A stretch of 64,000 bases of DNA from Actinacidiphila guanduensis (GTDB lineage: Bacteria > Actinomycetota > Actinomycetes > Streptomycetales > Streptomycetaceae): contig NZ_FNIE01000004.1 in assembly GCF_900103985.1 (NCBI RefSeq), positions 62,001-126,000 of the forward strand. The letters are read 5' to 3'. Below the pieces are notes generated by a model. The model made no database searches, was not told the DNA's origin, and saw nothing but the letters and a program-made list of their open reading frames with translations. This document shows positions 16,099-25,173 of the stretch, in pieces. The stretch's first letter is position 1. Each line of letters opens with the position of its first letter. A program made the translations under genes and the position numbers.

Positions 16099-17775
16099 AT
16101 GGTCTCCCGACGTTCCTTCGTCACCGCGGCCGGCGCCCTGGCCGCCGCCGCGGCGAGTTCGCCGCTGTGGGCGAGCAGCATCACGCCCAGGGCCGCGGCC
16201 GCCGGCGCCTCACTGCCGGTCTCGCTGGCCAACAACTCCGGCAGCGGCACCGTCTACGCCTACATCAGCGGCTCCGACAGCACCGGCTGGCCCGGCTTCG
16301 TCACCCCTGACGGCCGCTTCCAGCGCCTGCCCAGCCCCTCGGCCGTGCTGACCCCCGCCCCCGACTACGCCATCGCGCTCGGCGCCTCCGGCTCGCCGGC
16401 CACCACGTTCACCCTGCAGGACTACGTCATCGGCGGCCGCGTCTGGTTCTCCGTGGGCAAGAAGATCCAGTTCTTCGTCAACCCGCCCGGCGGGGGCGGC
16501 GGCGTGCCCGGCCTGGTCCAGCCCGGCTTCACCAGCAGCGACCCCAACTGGCTGACGAACTGGACCTTCTGCGAGTTCACCTACAACAGCGCCAACCTCT
16601 ACGCCAACATCTCCTACGTCGACATGGTCGCCCTGCCGGTGTCCATGGCCACCACCGGCAGCGGCGGGAACCAGTCCGTCAGCCCCCTGCCCGCCGGCGC
16701 GCTGGCCTCCATCGCCTCCGGCCTGCAGGCCCAGGCGGCAGCGGACGGCGCCCCCTGGAACCAGTTGGTGGCCACCGACGCCTCAGGCGCAGTGCTGCGC
16801 GTCCTCGCCCCCGCCCACTCCCCCACCGACTTCGGCGGCTACTGGAACTCCTACCTGGACCGGGTCTGGAGCTACTACCAGTCCCACCCGCTGACCATCA
16901 ACGGCCAGGGCTCCATCGGCTCCTACACCGGCACCGTCTCCGGCGACACCCTGGTCTTCTCCGGACTGAACACCAACGGCGTGCCCTTCACCAAGCCCAG
17001 CGCCGTCGACATCTTCGGCTGCGCCAGCGGCCCGCTCTACAACTCCGGCGGCGACGCGCGCGGCGCGGTCGCCGCCCGCCTGGCCGCCGCCCTGAATCGC
17101 AGCTCCCTGCTGGTCTCCGGCGGCAACAACCAGCCCGACGGCGTCCAGCCCTCCGGCTACTACACCGACGCCATCACCAACCACTACGCGCGGCTGGTCC
17201 ACAAGTACGCCACGATCGGCTACGCCTTCCCCTACGACGACGTTGGCCCCACCGGCGCCGCCCCCGTCGACGGCCACATCCAGGACGGCGCCCCCACCTC
17301 CTGGACGATCACCCTCGGCCCCGGCGCGGGCTCGGGCAGCACCCCGCCCCCCAGCGGCGGGACGGGAGCGTACAGCACGATCCAGGCGGAGTCGTACAGC
17401 GCGCAGAGCGGCACCCAGACCGAGAGCTGCACCGACACCGGCGGCGGCCAGGACGTCGGCTACGTCTCGAACGGCGACTGGCTCAAGTACCAGGCGGTGG
17501 ACTTCGGTTCGACCTCGCCGCTGCAGTTCGTGGCCCGCCTGGCCTCGGGCGCGCCCGCGGGCGTCAGCGGCGCGATCCAGGTCCGTATCGACAGCGCGGG
17601 CGGCACGAAGATCGCCGAGATCGACTACGGCAGCAGCGGCGGCTGGCAGAACTGGCAGACCGTCCCCGCCAACGTCACCACCCGCGTCACCGGCGTCCAC
17701 GACGTCTACCTCACCTTCGCCTCGGGCAGCACGGCGGACTTCGTGAACATCAACTGGTTCACCTTCACCAAGTAG
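16099..17775 (+). CDS. secreted GH64 beta-1,3-glucanase with CBM6-like module
   Basis: 558 residues. A Tat-type signal peptide (MVSRRSFVTAAGALAAAAA, cut near residue 37) precedes a glycoside hydrolase family 64 domain (about 40-410). Its features include FVNPPGGGGGVPGLVQPGF, the FCEFTYNSANLYANISYVDM segment and PFTKPSAVDIFGCASGPL. GH64 enzymes release oligosaccharides from laminarin-type fungal glucan. After a Gly/Ser/Pro linker, residues about 425-558 (YSTIQAESYSAQSGTQTES, GYVSNGDWLKYQAVDFG, VHDVYLTFASG) form a carbohydrate-binding module of family 6 type. Ribosome site GAGGAG at 16085-16090. The LacI-like operator upstream suggests induction by sugars. Confidence 0.92.
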   Translation: MVSRRSFVTAAGALAAAAASSPLWASSITPRAAAAGASLPVSLANNSGSGTVYAYISGSDSTGWPGFVTPDGRFQRLPSPSAVLTPAPDYAIALGASGSPATTFTLQDYVIGGRVWFSVGKKIQFFVNPPGGGGGVPGLVQPGFTSSDPNWLTNWTFCEFTYNSANLYANISYVDMVALPVSMATTGSGGNQSVSPLPAGALASIASGLQAQAAADGAPWNQLVATDASGAVLRVLAPAHSPTDFGGYWNSYLDRVWSYYQSHPLTINGQGSIGSYTGTVSGDTLVFSGLNTNGVPFTKPSAVDIFGCASGPLYNSGGDARGAVAARLAAALNRSSLLVSGGNNQPDGVQPSGYYTDAITNHYARLVHKYATIGYAFPYDDVGPTGAAPVDGHIQDGAPTSWTITLGPGAGSGSTPPPSGGTGAYSTIQAESYSAQSGTQTESCTDTGGGQDVGYVSNGDWLKYQAVDFGSTSPLQFVARLASGAPAGVSGAIQVRIDSAGGTKIAEIDYGSSGGWQNWQTVPANVTTRVTGVHDVYLTFASGSTADFVNINWFTFTK

Positions 17776-17929
17776 CCCCGGCGCGGCGGCACCACGGGGC
17801 GGCGTGGGCAACTGCCCTACGGGCGGTGCGCGGGCTGCCGGGTGCGGCCGGTGGCTGCCGCGGGACTGCCCCGTGCTGCTGCTGTACGGGCGCCAAGTGG
17901 CCCCGGGACCAGGCGGGTTGAGCGCGTAC

Positions 17930-17967
17930 GGTACGGCGGGAGCCGCGGCAACGGGCCCCGCCGTACC
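17930..17967. terminator. hairpin in a convergent gap
   Basis: GGTACGGCGGG (17930-17940) pairs with CCCGCCGTACC (17957-17967), 11 bp with a 16-base loop, between the convergent glucanase and lyase genes. The rest of the 17776-18165 gap shows nothing recognisable. Confidence 0.55.
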
Positions 17968-18165
17968 CATACGGGCTTCCCGGTGCCGCCTGGCGGGACG
18001 TCGGTGTCGGGCGGCCGGAAGGGCGGCGGCGGAGCAAGGGCGGCTCGGGGGGACCCGTACGGCGTCGGCCCACGCAGGGCAGCCCGGTTCGCCTGCCCAT
18101 AGCCCCGCCCGCGTTCCCACCCCCTCGTCTCCGTCCGGCCGCTTCCGCCCGGCCTGCGGCCGCCC

Positions 18166-19716
18166 CTACTCCCCCGGCACCGGCGGTGCCGGGGGCAGGC
18201 TGCGCTCCAGTGCCCGATCGGTCAGCGCGCCCGCCGCGCCGGTGTAGGCCGCCGCGTCGAACAGGTCCGCGAAGCGCTCCTCGGCCAGGAGCTTCGCCGA
18301 GCGGGGATCGGCGCGCAGGACGTCGGCCAGTTGCTCGCCGGTGTGCGAGGCCCGCACCGACGCCTCGGTGAGCAGGGCGCGGGCCTCGGCCTTGCCCAGC
18401 AGCGGCGCCAGCACCGCGGCGATCCGCTCCGAGACGATCTGGCCGCCCGTCAACTCGGTGTTGGCGCGCATCCGGGCCGCGTCCACCGACAGCTGCGAGG
18501 TGAGTTCCACCGCTTGGTGGGCCGCTCCCCCGGCCAGCCGCAGCAGGGAGCGCAGCGGCTCCCACTCGGCGTGCCAGGCGCCCGCGGAGCGCTCGTCCTC
18601 GCTGGGCAGGCACGCCAGCACGCTCGCGGCCAGCTGCGGCGCCTGCAGGGCCGCGGAGCGGATCGCGGTCGCCAGGACGGGGTTTTGCTTGTGGGGCATC
18701 GCCGACGAGCCGCCCCGGCCGCCGGGCGCCGGCTCGTGGACCTCGCCGACCTCGGTGCGCGCCAGCGACAGCACGTCGACGGCGATCTTCCCCAGCGCCC
18801 CGCACACGAACGCGCACACCGTGGCCGCGTCCGCCATCGGCGTGCGCAGCACGTGCCAGGGCAGCAGCGGCACCGACAGGCCCAGCTCGCCGGCGAACGC
18901 CCGCGTCAACTCCTGGCTGTAGGCGGCGGGTTCGGCGCCCGGAGCGTACTCCAGGTAGCCCGCGAGGGTGCCCGCGGCGCCGCCGAGCTCGACCGGCAGG
19001 CCGTGATCGAGGAGGGCGTCGACCTTCTGCACGGCGTCCAGGACCAGGTGCCGCCAGCCGGCCGCCTTCAGGCCGAACGTCGTCGGCACCGCCTGCAGCG
19101 CCAGTGTCCGCCCCGCCATCAGCGTGTCGCGGTGCTCGGCGGCCAGCGCGGCCAGCGCCCGCTCCACCAACGCCAGGTCCGCGCGGGCCGCCCTCAGCGC
19201 CCGGGAGACGACCAGGGCCGCGGCGGTGTCGAGGATGTCCTGGCTGGTCGAGCCCCGGTGGACGTAGGCTGCGGCGTCGGGGTCGGCCGCCGCGACCACA
19301 GCGGTGAACTCGCGTACCAGCGCGACCACGGGGTTCGCCGACTCCCGCGAGGCCCGCGCCACCGCCACCAGGTCCAGCCGCTCGGCTCTGGCCGCTTCCC
19401 CGATCACCCGGGCGGCTTCCGTCGGCACCGTCCCCAGCCGGGCCTGCGCCCGCGCCAGACCGGCCTCGGCGTCCAGCATCGCCTGCAGCCACGCCAGGTC
19501 CGAGACCGCCCGCGCCGCGGCCGTCCCCGTCCACACCGGTGCCAGCAGCCCCGCGTCCACCAGACCGAGAACGTCCTCGGAGGCGGAGCCGACACTTGAG
19601 CCGGGGTCCGTGGCGGCACCCGAAGGCGCGCCCGGCGATGCGGGAGCCGCGGTGGGAGGTGTGCCGGAGGGCGTGTCGGAAGGTGTGCCGGGGTCGGGCG
19701 TGGTGTCAGTGGGCAT
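18166..19716 (-). CDS. PcaB-like 3-carboxy-cis,cis-muconate cycloisomerase
   Basis: 516 residues of the fumarase/aspartase/argininosuccinate lyase superfamily. The signature loop GRGGSSAMPHKQNPVL (about 315-330) is present, as are YVHRGSTSQDILDTAAALV and the helical core. Overall it matches PcaB of the protocatechuate branch of the beta-ketoadipate pathway, which lactonises 3-carboxymuconate. No other pca gene is adjacent, so a related lyase function is possible. The ATG at 19716 is used; the first 45 residues are a Pro/Thr/Ser-rich tail not found in the family. Confidence 0.82.
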   Translation of the reverse strand: MPTDTTPDPGTPSDTPSGTPPTAAPASPGAPSGAATDPGSSVGSASEDVLGLVDAGLLAPVWTGTAAARAVSDLAWLQAMLDAEAGLARAQARLGTVPTEAARVIGEAARAERLDLVAVARASRESANPVVALVREFTAVVAAADPDAAAYVHRGSTSQDILDTAAALVVSRALRAARADLALVERALAALAAEHRDTLMAGRTLALQAVPTTFGLKAAGWRHLVLDAVQKVDALLDHGLPVELGGAAGTLAGYLEYAPGAEPAAYSQELTRAFAGELGLSVPLLPWHVLRTPMADAATVCAFVCGALGKIAVDVLSLARTEVGEVHEPAPGGRGGSSAMPHKQNPVLATAIRSAALQAPQLAASVLACLPSEDERSAGAWHAEWEPLRSLLRLAGGAAHQAVELTSQLSVDAARMRANTELTGGQIVSERIAAVLAPLLGKAEARALLTEASVRASHTGEQLADVLRADPRSAKLLAEERFADLFDAAAYTGAAGALTDRALERSLPPAPPVPGE

Positions 19717-19920
19717 GCGTGCGTCCCTGTTCTGTGTGGGCTGTCCCGCCGGGTGCGACGGTACCCGGCGCCGTACTCCCCGACGCATCCGCCGACGCCC
19801 CCGGATACCGCTGCGCTACCAGCGCCCTCGCCACCACCTCGGCACCGGCACCTGCCGCCCCACTCGCGCCGGGACGGGCCACACCACCCGGCATTCCCGC
19901 CCCGTCACCGCCCGAAGTGT

Positions 19921-20463
19921 TCAACCACTGACGTCGCGCGTGCCCCCGCCCCTGACCGGGACCCCGTCGCCGAAGTGGTGCACCGCCGCCATGATCCCTT
20001 CCGCCGAGACGTCCAGAAGGGCCGGGAAGAAAACCACCTGGGAGCCGCAGCGCCCCGGCGGACGCACCGCGAGCAGCGGAATCCGCGCCGGGGGCGGTGG
20101 AACCGCCACCCCCGGACGGGCGACGAAGACGACACCTTCGCGCTCGTCCCGGCCGGTCCGTTCCACCGCCGCGATGTCTCCCCACGGCACCCTCGGGCCC
20201 CCGCTGACGGCGAGCCCGTAGCCGTCGATCCGCACCAGCGCCCCCTTGGCCCGCCACCGCCGCTGGCGCAGCAGGAAGGAGCCCGCGACGTAGGCGACGG
20301 CCACCGCGAGCAGCAGGGACAGCCACCATTCGACGCCGCGCTCGTAGGCCAGTCCGACGACCGCCCCGCTGGCCAGCACCGCCGTCGCCCCGACGATGTT
20401 CCACTGCCGGCCGGCGCCGAACTCCAGGGCGTCGGCCGGCTCTTCGCCGGGACGTACGCGCAT
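19921..20463 (-). CDS. membrane protein, unknown function
   Basis: 180 residues. Two membrane segments (about 23-41 and 46-65: IVGATAVLASGAVVGLAY, WWLSLLLAVAVAYVAGSFLL) are followed by a cytoplasmic beta-rich domain with ALVRIDGYGLAVSGGPRVPW and ADIAAVERT-like spacing, resembling bacterial PH-type domains found after two membrane helices. No family name can be given with confidence. The upstream 205 bases hold only its likely leader. Confidence 0.7.
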   Translation of the reverse strand: MRVRPGEEPADALEFGAGRQWNIVGATAVLASGAVVGLAYERGVEWWLSLLLAVAVAYVAGSFLLRQRRWRAKGALVRIDGYGLAVSGGPRVPWGDIAAVERTGRDEREGVVFVARPGVAVPPPPARIPLLAVRPPGRCGSQVVFFPALLDVSAEGIMAAVHHFGDGVPVRGGGTRDVSG

Positions 20464-20668
20464 CGCAACCCCCGCATCGCCGGACAGGCCGCCGGGCCGG
20501 CAATCGGGCCCACATCCTGTATACCCGCGGGGAGCGCGGACGCACGGGTCGCTTCGGGAGCGCGGCGAGCCGGTCGGTCAGCGGCGCACCGGCGCGATCG
20601 GCCCGCTCGGCGTCCCCACGGCGCGGCGCGGCGGGCGCCTTCCGGCGGACCCGAGCGGGCTCGATGGC

Positions 20669-20875
20669 TCAGGCGGTGTGGCGCACCCGCTCCTCGGGCT
20701 GCACATGCGTTTCCGGGCCCGGGAAGAAGAGCGTCTCCCGGTCGTCCTCGGTCCAGTGGACGACGTACGGCGGGGTGCCGTCCGGGTGGTCCATGCGGAC
20801 GATGCGCCCCCGGCGCACGTGCTCGTCCAGATGCCGGGACTCCACCACGAGCCAGTCTCCGACGTGTGCGCGCAT
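20669..20875 (-). CDS. DUF1918 domain protein
   Basis: 68 residues, full length for the family. The signature is clear: GDWLVVESRHLDEHVRRGRI and PYVVHWTEDDRETLFFPGPE. The fold is a small beta barrel, SH3-like; the cellular role is unknown. It is monocistronic on the minus strand between a membrane-protein gene and the broken acetyltransferase. Confidence 0.88.
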   Translation of the reverse strand: MRAHVGDWLVVESRHLDEHVRRGRIVRMDHPDGTPPYVVHWTEDDRETLFFPGPETHVQPEERVRHTA

Positions 20876-21021
20876 CGCGGTGCTCCCTCCGTGAGGTGCG
20901 CGCCGGCGCCGCCTTCGTCCTCGGCGGCCGGCCTCTACGTCCGAGGGTAGTGCGCCGCCGCGGACGGGGGCGGGGCGAAAGCAGGTTGATCAGGTCGTGC
21001 GGGTCCGATACCAATGCACCC

Positions 21022-21589
21022 GTGATACGCGGTGAGAGGATCGGGCTGCGGGCCCGGCACGAGAGCGACGTTCCGGTGCTGCACGCCGAGTTGTACGACG
21101 ACGTGGCGCACGGACTCCCGTCCGTGGCGGCCCATCTCGCCGGGCTCGGCCCACGCCCCGCACGCCATGGTCGAGCCCTCGGACGAGCTGGCGTCCTTCT
21201 CCGTGGTGGAGCTGGCGTCGCAGGAGCTGGCGGGCGAGGCCCTGCTGTGGGCCATCGACACGCACAACCGCACCGCCCACATCGGCATTTCGCTGCGCCC
21301 GTCGTTCCGCGGTCGCGGGCTCGGCGCCGACGTGCTGGACACGCTGTGCGCCTACGCCTTCACCGTCCGCGGGCTGCACCGGCTGCAGGTCGACACCCTC
21401 GCGGACAACGCGTCCATGCTCGCCGCCGCGGAAAGGGTCGGTTTCGTCCGGGAGGGCACGCTGCGCAGCGCCGCCTGGGTGTACGGCGGCCGCGTGGACG
21501 AGGTTGTCCTCGGCCTGCTGGCGCAGGAGTGGACGCCCCGGCAGCACCTGGGCGCGGGCAGCGCCGGCCACGACGCGGCCCGCAGGTGA
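21022..21589 (+). pseudogene. frameshifted GNAT acetyltransferase
   Basis: The GTG at 21022 opens VIRGERIGLRARHESDVPV and LHAELYDDVA, the normal N-terminus of a RimJ/RimL-like GNAT. At about 21105-21112 the matching frame switches: SRPWRPISPGSAHAPHA, then SFVVELAS-type core, HIGISLRPSFRGRGLGADVL (acetyl-CoA loop) and GFVREGTLRSAAWVYGG follow in the next frame to 21589. Homologs I remember have a few extra residues at the junction, so a short deletion with frame loss is likely. An ATG at 21166 could start a truncated product that keeps the acetyl-CoA loop. Confidence 0.7.
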
Positions 21590-21609
21590 GCGGCGCCCTC
21601 CCCGCGGGT

Positions 21610-22230
21610 ATGGAACGCGCAACGGGAGAGGACGGTGCGGTGGTGGGGGACGCGAGGAAAGTGACGGTACCGGGTACCGTCGGGTCGGCGGCGGGCGGCG
21701 GCATACCCGGCGGCGGTGACGGACCGGCGACCGCCCGTTCGGCGGCCGAACTCGCCGAGCGCATCGGCTTCGGCGCCCCGCGCGGCACGCACGCCCTCGG
21801 CGGTGGCGACCCGGGCTGCCTCATGGTCGGCCTGGCGGTGGTGCTGCTGCCGCCGGGCATCGGCCTGACCGCCGGGTCCTACCAGGCGGGGGTGACGGCG
21901 CTCGGCGCGGTCTTCCTGGCCATGGCGGTCGCGCTGGTGGTGCTGACGCCGATCGTGCTGAAGTCCCGCGACGGCCGCATCCCGCGGCTGCACCTCTACG
22001 ACGGCGGCCTCGTGCTCAGCCGCCCGGAGGGCATCGCCGCCTGCCCGTGGAGCGAGGTGCGCGTGGTGGAGTACACCAAGTCCACGGCCGTCGGGCAGGG
22101 CGGCAATGTCATCACGGTGAACCGGCTGCGCCTGGAGCACATCGACGGAGAGGCGCTGTGCTCGCTGGGCCCCGCCGCCCCCATGGCCGAGATCTCCCGG
22201 CTGGCGCTCGCCGGAGGAGCCCGCACGTAG
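21610..22230 (+). CDS. membrane protein of unknown function
   Basis: 206 residues. A Gly-rich N-terminus and the segment SAAELAERIGFGAPRGTHAL precede two membrane helices (about 72-90 and 96-118: CLMVGLAVVLLPPGIGLTA, GAVFLAMAVALVVLTPIVL), then a cytoplasmic domain with LHLYDGGLVLSRPEGIAACP and WSEVRVVEYTK. This layout resembles a family of Streptomyces PH-like membrane proteins (possibly DUF6585), unproven. It starts 20 bases after the broken GNAT and converges on the MFS gene. Confidence 0.7.
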   Translation: MERATGEDGAVVGDARKVTVPGTVGSAAGGGIPGGGDGPATARSAAELAERIGFGAPRGTHALGGGDPGCLMVGLAVVLLPPGIGLTAGSYQAGVTALGAVFLAMAVALVVLTPIVLKSRDGRIPRLHLYDGGLVLSRPEGIAACPWSEVRVVEYTKSTAVGQGGNVITVNRLRLEHIDGEALCSLGPAAPMAEISRLALAGGART

Positions 22231-22263
22231 GGACGGCGAACGCCCAGGGAAACGTCGAGCAGG

Positions 22264-23562
22264 TCACGGCGCGGGCGGGCCCTCCGCCGCCGCGGCGTCG
22301 TACTGCCAGAACGGCCGTACGCAGCTCGCGGCCACCGCGACCAGGACCGCGCACAGCAGCGCGCTGCCCGACCACGCCAGCGACATCGTCGTCGCCGCCG
22401 CCATCGCGCCCGCGCGCAGGTCGCCGAGGCGGGGGCCGCCGCTCACGACGACGGTGTGGACGCCCTGGAGGCGGCCGCGCATCCCGTCGGCGGCGTAGGT
22501 CTGCAGGAGGGTCTGCCGGATGACCGCGCTCACCAGGTCGGCGGCGCCCGCCACGGCGAGCAGGACGACGGCGCCCCACAGGGTGGGCGACCAGCCGGCG
22601 AAGGCGATCGCCAGCGCCCAGCCGAGTACGGCGCAGGTGAGCACGACGCCCTGCCGGCGGACGCGGCCGATCCAGCCGCCGAGCAGGGCGGCCAGCACGG
22701 AGCCGATGGCGACGGCGGAGTACAGCGGGCCGACGCCGCCGTGGAAGCGGGTGTCGGCGACCTGGGGGAAGAGCGCTTCGGGCATGGCCAGCACCATGGC
22801 GGCGATGTCCACGCCGAAGGACATCAGCAGGACGGGATTGCCGCCGATGAACCGGAGCCCCTGGGCGATGGAGCGCACGGCCGAAGTGGCGGCGGGCGCC
22901 GCGGGTTTGAGGGCCGGGAGGCGGAAGGTGGAGTGGAGGGAGGCGAGGAAGAGCAGGGCGTCGGCGCCGTAGGCGAGGCCGAAGCCGTGGGGCAGCGCGA
23001 CCAGGATGCCGGCGAGGAGGGGGCCGAGGACGTCGCCGAGGGTGCCGGCCGCGTAGTTGAGGGTGTTGGCCGCGGGGATCAGGGGGGCGGGGACGATGCC
23101 GGGGATGATGGCGCCGCGGGTGGAGGACGAGACGGCGAAGCCGCCGCCCTGGATCGCGACGAGGACGAGGATGAGGGCCGCGGAGCCGACGCCGAGCATG
23201 GTCTGCACGAGCAGCAGGAGCGTGACGGCCCACGTCGCCAGCGAGGACCACAGGTAGAGGACGCGGCGGTCCACGCGGTCGGCGACGGCGCCGCCGTAGA
23301 GGCCGAAGACGACCAGCGGGGCGAAGCCGCAGATGCCGGCGAGGCCGACGTAGAGGGAGGAGTGCGACAGGGAGTAGATCTGGACGCTCACCGCGACGCG
23401 GGTGAGCATCGTGCCGATCGAGGACGCGCCTTGGCCGAGGAACACCCGCCGGAAGGTGGGGAGGGCGAGCGGGCGGGTGTCGGGGGCCATCCGGCGCAGG
23501 CGGCCCTTCCCGGTCCGGTCCTGCTCGTCGAGGGGGGTGGGCTCCTCCTGAGTGGTGCTCAT
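22264..23562 (-). CDS. MFS transporter
   Basis: 432 residues, about 11-12 membrane helices. The loop 2-3 motif appears as GLYGGAVADRVDRRVLYLWS. Early sequence FRRVFLGQGASSIGTMLTRVA and late RGRLQGVHTVVVSGGPRLGD fit the EntS/multidrug-type branch of the major facilitator superfamily, proton-coupled exporters in the plasma membrane. ATG 23562 is preferred over an ATG 36 bases upstream, though neither has a strong ribosome site. No regulator is adjacent, so substrate and control are unknown. Confidence 0.88.
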   Translation of the reverse strand: MSTTQEEPTPLDEQDRTGKGRLRRMAPDTRPLALPTFRRVFLGQGASSIGTMLTRVAVSVQIYSLSHSSLYVGLAGICGFAPLVVFGLYGGAVADRVDRRVLYLWSSLATWAVTLLLLVQTMLGVGSAALILVLVAIQGGGFAVSSSTRGAIIPGIVPAPLIPAANTLNYAAGTLGDVLGPLLAGILVALPHGFGLAYGADALLFLASLHSTFRLPALKPAAPAATSAVRSIAQGLRFIGGNPVLLMSFGVDIAAMVLAMPEALFPQVADTRFHGGVGPLYSAVAIGSVLAALLGGWIGRVRRQGVVLTCAVLGWALAIAFAGWSPTLWGAVVLLAVAGAADLVSAVIRQTLLQTYAADGMRGRLQGVHTVVVSGGPRLGDLRAGAMAAATTMSLAWSGSALLCAVLVAVAASCVRPFWQYDAAAAEGPPAP

Positions 23563-23825
23563 GAGGGGGCCTGCGTCCGCCGCGCGCCGGTGGGGCATAT
23601 GGGATTGCGATGGCCCCTGGGGCGTGTCGGATTGCGATGAAGTGCCGTGTGCATACCCGCACGGTGCCATCCCGGACCGCCGCCGGGCTTCCTGCGGGGC
23701 GAGTTCGGGATCAGCGGTGGCGTGCGGGCTCGGTCAGGAGATCGAGATCGGCGATGATTCCGGGAGAACAGTCCGGTTCGTGCGGGGACTTGTGGGGACG
23801 TGCTGCACGGGCTGTGCGGTGGGCG

Positions 23826-25034
23826 CTACGGGAGGGTGCCGGTGCCGTCGAAGTCGCTGCCCGGGCCCGCGGAGGGCGAGGTGGAGGGGGTGACCGACGG
23901 GGTGGGCCCGGCGGTGTGGTCGCCGCCGGAGCCCGAACCGGTGCCGCCGGTCGAACCGCCGGACGAGCCGCCGCCCGTGCCCGGGGTGCGGGTGACGGGG
24001 TTCGTCGGGGACGAGGGGGGCGGGGTGGTCCGGTGGTCGGGGGTGGTCGGCGGGGCGGTGGGCGGGGTGGAGGGGGCGCCGGTGCCCGACGTGGGCGCGG
24101 TGGAGGGGGTGTCCGTTTCGGAGGGCGCCGGGGTGGTGCGGTGGCCGGAGCCGGAGGAGGTGTGGCCGGTGAAGGCGTTGCCGATCGTGGTGCCGCGGCC
24201 GTGGCCGCTCAGGGTGTGGCCGGAGGCCGCCTCGTAGAGGGTGATGCCGCCCATGGTCAGCCCGAAGGCGAGGGCGACGGCCACGGCGGGGCGCTTCCAG
24301 CCGGGGCGGCGGACGCGGTGGAGGGTGGTGGAGCTGTAAGCGCCGGCGGGGACGCCGGCGGCGCCGGGGTGGGGCAGCAGGCGGGTCCCGTCGCTGCCGG
24401 TCGCAGCCGAGGTCGCGGCGGGGCTGGCGACCGGAGTCACGTCTTCGCCCGGATCCGCGTTCGCGTCCGCGGCCGCGCTCGCGAGCAGGCGCGTCTGCTC
24501 CTCCGAGGCGTCCTGCGGCAGGAGCCGCGTCGAGTCGAAGGCCGCGGAAAGCGTCTCGTTCTGCGACGCGTCCCGTGGCAGCAACTGCGTCGGGTCGAGG
24601 GCCGCGTCGAGGGCCGCGCCGTCCAGCGCGGAGGCGACGGGCCGGTCGGCCGCCGAGGGCTCGGGGGTCGGGAGGTGCGGGCCCTCCAGGAGGTAGGCGC
24701 GTTCGCCGTCCGCCCAGCGCTCGGGGCTGGTGCCCGCCGCCTGGACCGGCATCTGGCGGGTGCGGGGCAGTGCCTGGAGGGCGGCCTCGTGGACCTGCCG
24801 GCCGGTGCGGCGGAAGACGTGCTGCAGGATCGTCCCGCCGCAGGTGCCCAGCGCACTGACGACGCCCGCGCCCGTGATCGTCCCGTACACGCCGAGGTTC
24901 GACGCGAGCTTGGCGGCCACGACCGCGGCGACGGCACTGCCCGCGACCTGCGGCACGTTCAGGTCGAGCCCGCCGTCCTTCTCCCGCTTCCGGCGCCCCT
25001 TCCCCGTCTGCGCGCCGACGTGCCCCTCACCCAT
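23826..25034 (-). CDS. membrane protein with repeated TxLLP motifs
   Basis: 402 residues. A basic N-terminus (GKGRRKREKD) leads to an Ala/Gly-rich hydrophobic region (about 28-75). Between about 130 and 225 the motif Thr-x-Leu-Leu(-Pro) recurs at residues 149, 169, 181 and 217 (PTQLLPRDAS, STRLLPQDAS, QTRLLA, GTRLLP). A single clear helix follows at about 249-266, then a Thr/Pro/Ser/Gly-rich tail of some 130 residues, probably extracytoplasmic and wall-spanning. Streptomycetes have similar proteins of unknown role. Confidence 0.7.
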   Translation of the reverse strand: MGEGHVGAQTGKGRRKREKDGGLDLNVPQVAGSAVAAVVAAKLASNLGVYGTITGAGVVSALGTCGGTILQHVFRRTGRQVHEAALQALPRTRQMPVQAAGTSPERWADGERAYLLEGPHLPTPEPSAADRPVASALDGAALDAALDPTQLLPRDASQNETLSAAFDSTRLLPQDASEEQTRLLASAAADANADPGEDVTPVASPAATSAATGSDGTRLLPHPGAAGVPAGAYSSTTLHRVRRPGWKRPAVAVALAFGLTMGGITLYEAASGHTLSGHGRGTTIGNAFTGHTSSGSGHRTTPAPSETDTPSTAPTSGTGAPSTPPTAPPTTPDHRTTPPPSSPTNPVTRTPGTGGGSSGGSTGGTGSGSGGDHTAGPTPSVTPSTSPSAGPGSDFDGTGTLP

Positions 25035-25173
25035 GCCCGACCTGTCCCGCCTGCCTTCTCCTCGAATGTCCGACGTCCGAATGACGCCGATGCGGAGCAG
25101 GAAGTTCCGTTTCCGGCCGTTTCGTGAGCCACACCACGCGCGGGCGCGGGGCCTGCCGCACGGAACGGCCGGG

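Noticed and set aside
15819-16310. Pro/Arg-rich frame upstream of and overlapping the glucanase start
   Set aside because: Overlaps the signal peptide in another frame; composition is that of an antisense or shadow frame.
17776-18165. Possible small gene between the glucanase and PcaB-like genes
   Set aside because: Only a hairpin is convincing; short frames lack starts with ribosome sites.
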